DNA of 7,362 nt from Bacteroidales bacterium (GCA_007132865.1 SLNU01000255.1:1-7362); one strand, 5' to 3'; positions 1-7,278 are shown, numbered from the stretch's first letter. Notes: a model not told the origin generated them from the sequence alone. Numbers and translations are program-made.

Positions 1-1158
1 AAAGACATGGAGGCCACCACCAAATACCGCTACGATCCGGAGCTGAAAACCGGGGGAACCTTCGGGGTCAATTTCTCGAATGTCGGGGACTACCTGCTTG
101 CCTTCAATTACCGGAGCATGTATTGGACCGATGCGCAAAGAAGGGAGGTCCATGAGAAATTCATACTCGGTCACTACCTGAAGCAGTTCAACGAGGAGAC
201 CATTCAAAAAAAACAGCAAAAGACCTGCGGGGAGCCCTGTGCGGCAGTTTGCAAAAAGATGCACGGGGAATTTAAAAAGGATTTTGAGCCTTACCAGACC
301 ATGGGTCCTCTTTCCGGCATCTTTGACCAGCGGGCAGCCGAACAGCTGAACAGCCGGGCAGACAGCCATGGCTTTGATGCCATCAGCGTGGGCGGCGTGC
401 TATCCTGGTTGATGGAATGCCTGCATGAAGGTCTGCTCCAACCTGGTGATCTGGGGGTAAGCAGCCTGCCGGTTTTTTCACCCGAAGGCTTTGACCTGGT
501 CAATGACAGCATGCACAATGCCAGACTCGGGATGGCGTTGCTTGACCAGATGGCACAAGAAAACGGCAAGATCAACCTGAAGGAAGGTGCCCGCAAATAT
601 GCACGCAATCTGGCGAGGGACAAAGACAAGCGGATTATGGACCTCTTCGTATTCACCGGGTTTGCGCGCCATGGCTGGATGGTGCCCAACCAGTATTGGA
701 CGCCTGGGGTGCTGTCTCCCATGGCCATGATGGGCAAGTACTATATGAATTACGGCAGGGAATTTATCGAGCCCCGCGAGCTGGGAAGGGAAAATGCCAG
801 GCGGATGCTGAAGGAGCTGATGATAGACAACCTGGGCATCTGCCGCTTTCACCGGGCCTGGGCCGAGGACCTCATGCCCGGCATCATCGGCAAGCTGTTC
901 GGGAACAAGGAAAAGTTTCTCCAGAGCATTTCACTGACTGCAAGTCGAATACACAGTCGTAACGCATCCATTTTCTGGGAGTCGGAACGCAGCATGGACC
1001 TTGTGCATACTTTTCTGAAAAAGAAGGCAGGGGAGGGCGGACAGCAACCCGGTTTAAAAGAATGGGTTGAGCGGTTCGCGGCCGACAAGCAGGAAGCCTC
1101 CCTGGCTTTCTGGTACGAGGTACACAAAGGGGCCCATGAAATTCTAAGGGAGTTCTAA
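1..1158 (+). CDS. Aldehyde:ferredoxin oxidoreductase family protein, 3' part (5' end outside window)
   Basis: The reading frame is open to the left edge, and an in-frame ATG at position 7 is probably internal. AOR proteins are usually about 600 residues and only about 385 are visible, so the N-terminal tungstopterin-binding domain is missing. The family oxidises aldehydes to carboxylates in the cytoplasm and passes electrons to ferredoxin, using a W- or Mo-bispterin cofactor and a [4Fe-4S] cluster. Counting from the ATG at 7, cluster ligand candidates are C74, C78 and C82, followed by C279 in DNLGICRF at 274-281, which matches the family DxxGLC cofactor motif. The 197-residue gap from C82 to C279 is close to the 199 in Pyrococcus AOR. 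The stretch from EPYQTMG through GFDAISVGG to WLMEC is also typical. The first cysteines are spaced Cx3Cx3C instead of the textbook Cx2Cx3C. The substrate cannot be read from the sequence. The gene ends 10 bp before the convergent kinase gene. Confidence 0.93.
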   Translation, partial: KDMEATTKYRYDPELKTGGTFGVNFSNVGDYLLAFNYRSMYWTDAQRREVHEKFILGHYLKQFNEETIQKKQQKTCGEPCAAVCKKMHGEFKKDFEPYQTMGPLSGIFDQRAAEQLNSRADSHGFDAISVGGVLSWLMECLHEGLLQPGDLGVSSLPVFSPEGFDLVNDSMHNARLGMALLDQMAQENGKINLKEGARKYARNLARDKDKRIMDLFVFTGFARHGWMVPNQYWTPGVLSPMAMMGKYYMNYGREFIEPRELGRENARRMLKELMIDNLGICRFHRAWAEDLMPGIIGKLFGNKEKFLQSISLTASRIHSRNASIFWESERSMDLVHTFLKKKAGEGGQQPGLKEWVERFAADKQEASLAFWYEVHKGAHEILREF

Positions 1159-1168
1159 ACAGGCCTCT

Positions 1169-2539
1169 TCAGGACCCGTTTTCCGACAGCGGGAAGCAGA
1201 AGTGAAAAGCGGCCCCCTTTCCTTCCTTGCTCTTGACCCAGATGCGTCCCTTGTGCTTGCGCACGAACTCACGGCACAAATGCAGTCCAAGTCCGGTGCC
1301 TTTTTCGTTTTCCGTACCGGAGGTCGACTGGCTGAAACGGAAAATCTTGCGCAGGTCTTTTTCAGGAACCCCCACCCCTTGGTCGCTGACCACACAATGA
1401 ATAAGGTTTTTCCGAATCCGGCCGGCAATTTCCACCCTTGATTTTCTGGGTGAGAACTTCACGGAATTGGAAATCAAATTCCTGAATACGGAGGTGATCA
1501 TGTGTTCGTCGCCTTTCATCACCAGGTCTTCGGGTATGTCCACCTCAAAACCAATGTCCTTCAGGGAGGCTTGGGCACCGAGCTGCTCCAGGACCCGGTC
1601 CACCAGCTTCTTCAGTTCAATATCCACCGGCTGCAATTCAATGCGTTGCTTTTGCAGCCTTGCCCAGTCCAGCAAATTCAGAAGCAACTGAAAGGCGCCT
1701 TCCGATGAATCCTTAATCAGCTGGACGATCTCCAGTTTTTCCTGGTCATCCAGGCTCTCCCATTCGCTTTTGAGAATCTCCGAAAAACCCAAAAGGGAAT
1801 GGAACGGGGTCTTGAGGTCGTGGGCAATGATGGAAAAAAACTGGTCCCGCGCTGAGATGGCGGTTTCCAGCTTTCGCCTTTCCCGCATCAGCTCCGTATT
1901 TCTTTGTTTCAGGTCTTGGCTTTGCTTTTCAATGATCTGGCTTTGGTGCATCCGACTTTCAAAATTTCGCCAGAGCAATACCGAAAGGAAGAAGCCCACC
2001 CCTATGGCCGTGATGCCGTTCACCTGGTTGGAGAGCAAAATGGCAGGATCACCCTGCGTCAGGGGCAGCAGCAGGAAAAAAGCCGCGTAAGCCAGTGTAA
2101 AGATCACCAGTGCTCTTCCCGGGGGGATCAGAAATGCCAATGCAATGATTGTGCAAATGATCAAAAATGGGGTGATGGCCGTGGTCACCAGTTGGTCCAT
2201 CACCACAATGCCCACCCCGGAGAAAACCAACACCAGAATATACACCTGGAGCAGTGTGTTCACCAGCGCCATGTTGCGGATCGATCCCCGGCGGTACAAC
2301 CAGGCCACTGCCCATAAAGCCAGGCTGAAAATAACAATGGCCGAATGAAAAAAGATGAGGCCGGTCCGCCAGGTATATTCGGTGGTTCCTGATTCCGGTA
2401 GCCTGGCAACAAAAAAGAGGACATGGCCCAGGGAAAGCAGGCTGGCAATTTTCACAAAAAGAAGCAGCCGGCCGATATTCTGTACGAATACCTGCTCCAG
2501 AAAAACTTCCCTGTTCAAGCCTGGTATATTTTTAAACAT
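1169..2539 (-). CDS. Six-helix membrane sensor histidine kinase
   Basis: This is a 456-residue autophosphorylating sensor kinase of the inner membrane. About six hydrophobic helices are visible, at roughly residues 24-45, 60-82, 90-113, 117-138, 142-161 and 174-190. The loops between them are short, so there is no sizeable extracytoplasmic sensor domain. A charged, probably coiled-coil linker (about 195-230) leads to the dimerisation/phosphoacceptor domain, with FFSIIAHDLKTPF and phosphoacceptor H240. The ATPase domain follows: N box NLISNS (N354, N358), G1 box DQGVGVP (D386, G388, G390), F box IFRFSQS, and G2 box GTGLGLHL (G414, G416, G418). All catalytic boxes look intact. There is no receiver or output domain and no response-regulator gene in the window, so it is an orphan here. 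The start at 2539 gives a short polar N-terminus before the first helix. The signal may be sensed within the membrane, but that is inference. Confidence 0.95.
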   Translation of the reverse strand: MFKNIPGLNREVFLEQVFVQNIGRLLLFVKIASLLSLGHVLFFVARLPESGTTEYTWRTGLIFFHSAIVIFSLALWAVAWLYRRGSIRNMALVNTLLQVYILVLVFSGVGIVVMDQLVTTAITPFLIICTIIALAFLIPPGRALVIFTLAYAAFFLLLPLTQGDPAILLSNQVNGITAIGVGFFLSVLLWRNFESRMHQSQIIEKQSQDLKQRNTELMRERRKLETAISARDQFFSIIAHDLKTPFHSLLGFSEILKSEWESLDDQEKLEIVQLIKDSSEGAFQLLLNLLDWARLQKQRIELQPVDIELKKLVDRVLEQLGAQASLKDIGFEVDIPEDLVMKGDEHMITSVFRNLISNSVKFSPRKSRVEIAGRIRKNLIHCVVSDQGVGVPEKDLRKIFRFSQSTSGTENEKGTGLGLHLCREFVRKHKGRIWVKSKEGKGAAFHFCFPLSENGS

Positions 2540-2604
2540 TCAGTCCGCCCCCGATTCCCCGTAATCCGGAAATGCCTCCGGAATAGCAAGCTTTTTTAAT
2601 CCTA

Positions 2605-2647
2605 GTACTTACATTTACTGAAACGACAAATCTCCATGTAAAAGTAC
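2605..2647. repeat. Imperfect inverted repeat, possible operator or hairpin
   Basis: GTACTTACAT at 2605-2614 is the reverse complement of ATGTAAAAGTAC at 2636-2647, apart from two extra bases in the right arm. The arms are separated by 21 bases. It lies about 65-110 bp upstream of the kinase start and about 190 bp upstream of the pullulanase start, where a regulator could act on either gene. A hairpin in the kinase leader RNA is the other reading. No binding protein can be named. Confidence 0.35.
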
Positions 2648-2779
2648 GTATAATTTTCTAGTTACCACCTGGATCCATAAAATTTACAGACCACCGGAAA
2701 ACACCGCCACCAGCCCCCCTGGCAATTATGCACAAGGAACATTGAAGAATGCCCCACGTCGGTCCAAAAACAAAATGTG

Positions 2780-2787
2780 TAAATTTG
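2780..2787 (+). promoter_or_regulatory. Candidate -7 element for the pullulanase gene
   Basis: TAAATTTG matches the Bacteroidota primary-sigma -7 consensus TAnnTTTG. It would start transcription near 2794 and leave a leader of about 40 nt before the ATG at 2834. No convincing TTG-type -33 element lies at the expected distance (around 2755-2762), so the call rests on the -7 match and position alone. No clear Shine-Dalgarno sequence precedes the start codon, which is common in this phylum. Confidence 0.4.
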
Positions 2788-2833
2788 CAGTGCACCGGAA
2801 AAAAATTATGAACCATCTCTTAAGCCCACGAAG

Positions 2834-4867
2834 ATGGAAAGAAAGCATGTGTACATCCTTAGTTTCATATTTCTTATGGTTACTTTAAGCAATTGCCAAA
2901 CGGACCGCAGTCCGGATACCCTGTGGAAAGACTACCCGGTTTACCCGGGGAACGACCTCGGCGTGTATTACCAGCCAGACCACACGTTTATCAGGATCTG
3001 GTCCCCACCGGCAGATGAGGTAACAATGCACCTTTATGACCAGGGGCATGAGGGACAGTTACTGGGTTCCCATCCGATGGAAAAAGACAAAGAGGGCACC
3101 TGGGTCCTGAGCCTGGAGGGAGACTGGAAAAACACCTATTATACATTTCAGTCAAAAATTGGCGGACAATGGAGCCTGGAAGTGCCTGACCCCCAGGCAA
3201 GGGCCGTAGGTGTGAACGGCAACAGGGGCATGATTGTCGACCTCGCCTCCACCGACCCGGAAGGCTGGGAGTATGACAACCGGCCGCCTCTGGATCACCA
3301 CGCCGACATTGTCATCTGGGAGGTCCATATGCGGGATTTCTCTATCCACCCCAGTTCCGGCAACCGATATCGCGGGAAATACCTGTCGTTCACCGAAACG
3401 GGTACCAGGAGTCCGGACGGACTCCCCACCGGGATCGACCATATTGTGGAACTGGGCGTGACCCACGTCCACCTGCTGCCGGTATACGACTTCTTCACCA
3501 TTGACGAGACCCGTCTGGATATTCCCCAGTTTAACTGGGGCTATGACCCGAAGAACTACAATGTACCACAGGGCTCTTACTCCACCGATCCATTCGACGG
3601 GGAGGTCCGCATCCGGGAGTTCAAGAAAATGGTTCAGGCCCTGCACAACAACGGCATCCGGGTGATTATGGACGTGGTGTACAACCATATGTTTGATGCG
3701 GGTGCTTCTCCATTTGAGCAATTGGCACCAGGGTATTTTTTCCGGATGAACCCCGATGGCAGCTATTCTGACGGGGCAGCTTGCGGCAACGAAACGGCAT
3801 CCGAGAGGCCCATGATGCGGCAATTCATGATCGAATCCCTGAAATACTGGGCCACAGAATACCGCATAGATGGATTTCGCTTCGACCTGATGGGGCTGCA
3901 CGACATTGAAACCATGAACCTTATCCGCAAGGAGCTGGACAAGATTGATCCGGATATTTTCCTATACGGAGAGGGATGGACAGCGCAGGAAACACCTCTG
4001 CCTTTGGAAGACCGCGCCATCAAGGCCCATGCAGCCAGGCTGGACGGCATTGCCGTATTCAGCGATGACATCCGGGATGGCATCAGGGGCCACTGGTACG
4101 ACAACGAAGACCCGGGTTTTATGGTGGGCAGGACCGGCGTGCGGGAAAGCATTAAATTCGGGGTGGTGGCCTCAACAGAGCATCCGCAGATCAATTACAG
4201 CAAGGTGAATTACTCCGATGCGCCTTATGCCGACAATCCATTAAAAACCATTACCTACGTGACCTGCCACGACAACCCCTGTTTGTGGGACAAGATCGTA
4301 TATACCTGTGATCCCTGCAGCAAGCAGGACAAGCTGGACATTCAGAAACTGGCCAATGGCATTGTGCTGACTTCTCAGGGTGTGCCCTTCCTGCATGCAG
4401 GCGAGGAAATCGTGCGCACCAAGTTCGGGGAACACAACACCTACAATTTGCCGGACTCCATCAACCAGCTGGTGTGGACCAACAAGGCGAAATACTACGA
4501 GGTATTTGCCTTTTACAGGGACCTGATCCAACTCCGAAAGAATCATCCTGCCTTCCGGATGCCAACCACCGAAATGATCACGAAGCATTTAAGCTTCTTT
4601 GATATTGCAGATGAACGGATCGTCGGTTTTCATATCGGCGATCATGCGAACGGGGATCCCTGGAAAGACATCCTGGTGTATTACAATGCCAACGGAAATG
4701 AGGTGGATGTCCCCCTCCCTGCAGGCAATTGGGTGGCCGTGGCAAGCAAATACGGCATCAACGAAAAGGGAGTCGATACCCCGGGGTACCAACTCCCTCT
4801 CAGTGATGTGGCCATGGTCCCGGCCAGGTCGATCATGATCCTGGTGGACGAGGCAAGTATTCGCTAA
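2834..4867 (+). CDS. pulA: Type I pullulanase (GH13), predicted lipoprotein
   Basis: A 677-residue debranching enzyme that hydrolyses alpha-1,6 branches in pullulan, glycogen or starch. The N-terminus (MERKH, then a hydrophobic stretch to residue 20) ends in LSNC with C21, a plausible but non-ideal lipobox because asparagine is at -1. It is therefore probably anchored to a membrane outside the cytoplasm. A CBM48-like beta-sandwich (about 43-135) precedes the catalytic barrel (about 155-570). The type I pullulanase signature appears as FNWGYDP at 233-239, with F in place of the usual first Y. GH13 regions are intact: I, DVVYNH at 280-285; II, GFRFDLMG with nucleophile D351; III, GEGW with acid/base E380; IV, TCHDN with stabiliser D480. 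A small C-terminal beta domain ends the protein. Length is normal for Bacteroidota homologues. Cysteines at 478, 483, 492 and 495 cluster next to region IV. No SusC/SusD genes are visible nearby. Confidence 0.94.
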   Translation: MERKHVYILSFIFLMVTLSNCQTDRSPDTLWKDYPVYPGNDLGVYYQPDHTFIRIWSPPADEVTMHLYDQGHEGQLLGSHPMEKDKEGTWVLSLEGDWKNTYYTFQSKIGGQWSLEVPDPQARAVGVNGNRGMIVDLASTDPEGWEYDNRPPLDHHADIVIWEVHMRDFSIHPSSGNRYRGKYLSFTETGTRSPDGLPTGIDHIVELGVTHVHLLPVYDFFTIDETRLDIPQFNWGYDPKNYNVPQGSYSTDPFDGEVRIREFKKMVQALHNNGIRVIMDVVYNHMFDAGASPFEQLAPGYFFRMNPDGSYSDGAACGNETASERPMMRQFMIESLKYWATEYRIDGFRFDLMGLHDIETMNLIRKELDKIDPDIFLYGEGWTAQETPLPLEDRAIKAHAARLDGIAVFSDDIRDGIRGHWYDNEDPGFMVGRTGVRESIKFGVVASTEHPQINYSKVNYSDAPYADNPLKTITYVTCHDNPCLWDKIVYTCDPCSKQDKLDIQKLANGIVLTSQGVPFLHAGEEIVRTKFGEHNTYNLPDSINQLVWTNKAKYYEVFAFYRDLIQLRKNHPAFRMPTTEMITKHLSFFDIADERIVGFHIGDHANGDPWKDILVYYNANGNEVDVPLPAGNWVAVASKYGINEKGVDTPGYQLPLSDVAMVPARSIMILVDEASIR

Positions 4868-4921
4868 CAGGACTGGCCTCCGCTAGCAGGACTGGCCGTA
4901 CGCGCGGGATCCGCTAATAGG
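4863..4921. repeat. Short direct repeats across the convergent gene ends
   Basis: A 16-base unit, GCTAACAGGACTGGCC (4863-4878), recurs 19 bp later as GCTAGCAGGACTGGCC (4882-4897), with one difference. A third, partial copy CGCTAATAGG lies at 4912-4921. The first copy contains the TAA stop of the pullulanase gene. The third contains the TAG stop of the convergent peptidase gene on the other strand. The 46 bp between the genes have no U-tract hairpin, so I do not call a terminator. Local duplication of a gene end is the simplest origin. Confidence 0.75.
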
Positions 4922-7082
4922 TCACGATATCCATCTCCTCCAGCAGGTATCCCTGTCCGGCAAACACATCAACCACCCAAAGGATGTACTGGCTGTTAAC
5001 CGATATGTTCCGGCATTGCTCCGGGTCGAACAGGATATCGCTCATGGTGCTTTCCCAGCTTCTGTCAAAATTCAATCCGATAAGCTCCCCCCGGCTGCCG
5101 ATCACCGGACTGCCGGAATTCCCGCCGGTGGTATGGTTGCTGGCAATGAAGTTCACCACAAGTTCGCCATCATGCGTATAGGGACCATATTCCCTTTTCT
5201 CAAGCAGTTCTCTTAGTCTGTCGGGGATTAGGTAATCCTCCACATCCTCCTGGGCGGCTTTTTCCAAAATGCCATCTCCGGTGGTATACGGCAGGTATGC
5301 AACGGCATCCCTGGGGTATGAACCTTCCACCCTGCCATAAGTGATTCGCAGGGTGCCATTGGCATCCGGAAAGAAATTATAATCAGGCTGCATGAGCTGC
5401 ATGCCGGCAGTATATACCCTGTACAGGCTGTCCAATGTGGTATTGAATTCGCGCTCCCGGACCGATACCCGCTCATTGTGAAACGCCTCCGTCTCCATGG
5501 CAAGTGCATAGGCAGGATCCCGCTTAAGTTTTCTATGGTCCCTGACTTTGTAATCCCGCAGAAACGCCAGGGTCTTTTCCTCCGAAACCAACATGGAACG
5601 ACCATACAGACGGTCCACATAAGCACCTGCATCCGCCCCGTGCCGGTCCTGAATCGCCTGCACGGCAGCTGGAAGCATGGACCGGTCTGACAATTCCATG
5701 TACTTATTCAGCATGGCCCGTGCAATCTTCTGATCAAGCGGCGCGTGGTAGTCACGGAAAAACCTTTCGGCCTGCTCCAACAGCCTGTCTGCCAGCACCG
5801 CCACACGGACCTCGTCTGCATCTTTTTTTTCGCTTTCCCTGACCAGTTCTTCAAAACCTGCGGCAAAGCGCAGCAGTTCAATGTTCCTGACCGATTCGGC
5901 ATAAAGGCGGGATGCGAACCGCACAGGGGTGTAGTCACGGTAAACTTCATCAAAAGCCTCCATCAGTCCGGCATAAGTTGCCCCATGCACAAGATCATCC
6001 TTTGCCCACTGTGTAAAAGCCTCCTCCTGGGCCCGCTTCACATCCAGGGCCTGCAGCCGTTCCAGTCCCCTGTTCTCCCCCATCCAGCGCTTCCATGCGT
6101 TGGAAACACGGGCATGCTTGGCGGCATACTGGATACGCACCTGGTCACTCTGCCGCATATCTTCCTCATAAATCTCCAGAATCCGGGTGCGCAACCGTAT
6201 TCCCATCGGGTTCTCCTTTTCCGTAACCAGGCTTACCGCGTCTGATGTCAAATAACGTCTGGTCCCGCCGGGGAATCCATATACCATGGTAAAATCCTCT
6301 ACTGCCGGTGTGCGGTTCGACACCGGAAAATAATGGGCAGGCTGGTAAGGCACATTGCTTTCATTATAGTCGGATGGTGCATTGTCCTCATCGGCATACA
6401 CCCTGAAGAGCGCAAAATCTCCGGAATGCCTGGGCCACATCCAGTTATCCACATCACCCCCGAACTTACCGATGGATGAAGGGGGCGCACCCACAAGGCG
6501 CACATCCCGGTAAACCTCAAACACGAAAAGAAAATATTCATTGCCGTAGAAAAACGGGCTAACCTGGGCTTCATACCTGCCCCCCTCCCGGGCTTCCTCC
6601 ACAATGTCCCTGGCAATATCCCTGACGGCTTGACCACGAGCACCTTCAGTCATTCCGGGATCCAGTCCGGCTGTCACCCTGTCGGTCACATCCTCCATGC
6701 GTACGAGCATCGTGATGGTCAGTCCCGGATTAGGCAATTCCTCCTCCCGGCTGCTGGCCCAGAACCCATGGGTCAGGTAATCGTCCTCCACCGAACTGTG
6801 CATCTGAATCTGCCCGTACCCGCAATGGTGGTTGGTCAGAACAAGTCCCTCAGGAGATATAAAGGAGCCAGTACAGCCACGTCCGAAGCGAACGATGCCA
6901 TCCTTTAAACTGGCCTGCACCTCATCGTAGAGGTCGCTGGCCGACAATTGCAGCCCCATTTGCTGCATCTGCTCAATGTTGTTCCCGATTAATGCCGGAA
7001 CCCACATGCCTTCCACGGCAAAAGACCGGACAGTCATGCCCAGTATGATAAGACAAACCAAGATAAACTTTCTGAAAACCAT
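4914..7082 (-). CDS. dpp11: Secreted S46-family dipeptidyl-peptidase, DPP11-type (Asp/Glu-specific)
   Basis: A 722-residue serine exopeptidase that removes N-terminal dipeptides from oligopeptides in the periplasm or outside the cell. Residues 1-22 form a signal peptide (MVFRKF, hydrophobic core, SFA), with the mature protein starting VEGMW as is usual for the family. The chymotrypsin-like triad is H86 in TNHHCGYG, D222 in HSGDFALF and S656 in GGNSGSP. N213, W214, N328 and D673 correspond to the residues that hold the substrate N-terminus in the characterised bacterial enzyme DAP BII. R674, 18 residues after the catalytic serine, is at the position that is Arg in DPP11 (acidic P1) and Gly in DPP7 (hydrophobic P1), so DPP11 specificity is predicted. 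The helical cap domain lies in the middle, about 285-560. The length is normal. The gene is transcribed alone, convergent to the pullulanase gene. The start is fixed by the signal peptide. Confidence 0.95.
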   Translation of the reverse strand: MVFRKFILVCLIILGMTVRSFAVEGMWVPALIGNNIEQMQQMGLQLSASDLYDEVQASLKDGIVRFGRGCTGSFISPEGLVLTNHHCGYGQIQMHSSVEDDYLTHGFWASSREEELPNPGLTITMLVRMEDVTDRVTAGLDPGMTEGARGQAVRDIARDIVEEAREGGRYEAQVSPFFYGNEYFLFVFEVYRDVRLVGAPPSSIGKFGGDVDNWMWPRHSGDFALFRVYADEDNAPSDYNESNVPYQPAHYFPVSNRTPAVEDFTMVYGFPGGTRRYLTSDAVSLVTEKENPMGIRLRTRILEIYEEDMRQSDQVRIQYAAKHARVSNAWKRWMGENRGLERLQALDVKRAQEEAFTQWAKDDLVHGATYAGLMEAFDEVYRDYTPVRFASRLYAESVRNIELLRFAAGFEELVRESEKKDADEVRVAVLADRLLEQAERFFRDYHAPLDQKIARAMLNKYMELSDRSMLPAAVQAIQDRHGADAGAYVDRLYGRSMLVSEEKTLAFLRDYKVRDHRKLKRDPAYALAMETEAFHNERVSVREREFNTTLDSLYRVYTAGMQLMQPDYNFFPDANGTLRITYGRVEGSYPRDAVAYLPYTTGDGILEKAAQEDVEDYLIPDRLRELLEKREYGPYTHDGELVVNFIASNHTTGGNSGSPVIGSRGELIGLNFDRSWESTMSDILFDPEQCRNISVNSQYILWVVDVFAGQGYLLEEMDIVTY

Positions 7083-7092
7083 TGATCGTGTG

Positions 7093-7130
7093 TTAAGTGT
7101 GAGTAAAAAGAAGCATTAAGTGTGCGTAAA
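7093..7130. repeat. Two-copy direct repeat in the peptidase leader
   Basis: TTAAGTGTGAGTAAA (7093-7107) and TTAAGTGTGCGTAAA (7116-7130) differ at one of 15 bases and are 23 bp apart. They lie 10-48 bp upstream of the peptidase start codon, between it and the candidate -7 element, so they would be in the 5' untranslated leader. They could be a recent duplication or a paired protein-binding site. No regulator can be named. Confidence 0.7.
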
Positions 7131-7142
7131 GTAATTCATCCG

Positions 7143-7150
7143 CAAATATA
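7143..7150 (-). promoter_or_regulatory. Candidate -7 element for the dpp11 gene
   Basis: On the - strand this reads TATATTTG, an exact match to the Bacteroidota -7 consensus TAnnTTTG. It predicts a start of transcription near 7136 and a leader of about 54 nt. The -33 position (about 7169-7180) falls inside the heptad repeat array and offers no TTTG, so the promoter would depend on the -7 element or on an activator. Confidence 0.5.
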
Positions 7151-7180
7151 TTATTTTCTGGGTATTGGGTATTGGACTTT

Positions 7181-7211
7181 GGGTATTGGGTATTGGGTAT
7201 TGGGTATTGGG
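7181..7211 (+). other. G-quadruplex motif 1
   Basis: Five GGG runs, starting at 7181, 7188, 7195, 7202 and 7209, are separated by uniform TATT loops. This meets the canonical G3N1-7 four-tract rule with one tract to spare. The G-rich strand is the + strand, which is the template strand for dpp11, but the motif lies upstream of the predicted transcription start. Folding is a prediction from the motif only. Confidence 0.6.
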
Positions 7212-7243
7212 TATTGGACATTGGATATTGGACATTGGACTTT

Positions 7244-7274
7244 GGGTATTGGGTATTGGGTATTGGGTATTGGG
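7244..7274 (+). other. G-quadruplex motif 2
   Basis: A second set of five GGG runs, starting at 7244, 7251, 7258, 7265 and 7272, again has four-base TATT loops. It is displaced by exactly 63 bp (nine heptads) from the first motif, so the two arise from the higher-order repeat. Between them the units are GGA-type and break the G3 pattern. Confidence 0.6.
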
Positions 7275-7278
7275 TTTT

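Larger units (their letters stand above)
2540..2833. promoter_or_regulatory. Divergent intergenic region between kinase and pullulanase genes
   Basis: This 294-bp stretch separates two divergently transcribed genes and must hold both of their promoters. It is visibly more A/T-rich in its middle part than the genes. I see no ORF or RNA gene. It contains two TCCGGAA direct repeats 11 bp apart (2566-2572 and 2577-2583), an imperfect inverted repeat (2605-2647) and a candidate -7 element for the rightward gene (2780-2787). For the leftward kinase promoter I find only imperfect matches to TAnnTTTG, such as GAGATTTG on the - strand near 2628-2635, so I do not call one. Confidence 0.5.

Noticed and set aside
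206..213. Run of eight A in the AOR gene as a frameshift or slippage site
   Set aside because: The frame is intact through it and encodes Gln-Lys-Lys. No downstream stimulatory structure or useful alternative frame is apparent. A similar A8 run in the peptidase gene (5823-5830, - strand) also simply encodes Lys codons.
696..962. Overlapping open frames inside the AOR, kinase, pullulanase and peptidase genes (for example 696-962 + and 3152-3901 -)
   Set aside because: They lie wholly or almost wholly within genes with clear family motifs, have no recognisable domain, and look like out-of-frame shadows of G/C-rich coding sequence.
1159..1190. Bidirectional terminator between the convergent AOR and kinase genes
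   Set aside because: Only three- or four-base stems can be drawn and there is no T-tract on either side.
2649..2654. TATAAT on the + strand as a -10 box for the pullulanase gene
   Set aside because: Bacteroidota primary sigma factors use TAnnTTTG rather than TATAAT, no TTGACA-like partner is present, and the site is 180 bp from the start codon.
2710..2722. CCAG-CTGG hairpin upstream of the pullulanase gene
   Set aside because: A four-base stem with a C-only loop is within chance expectation, and it has no T-tract or conserved context.
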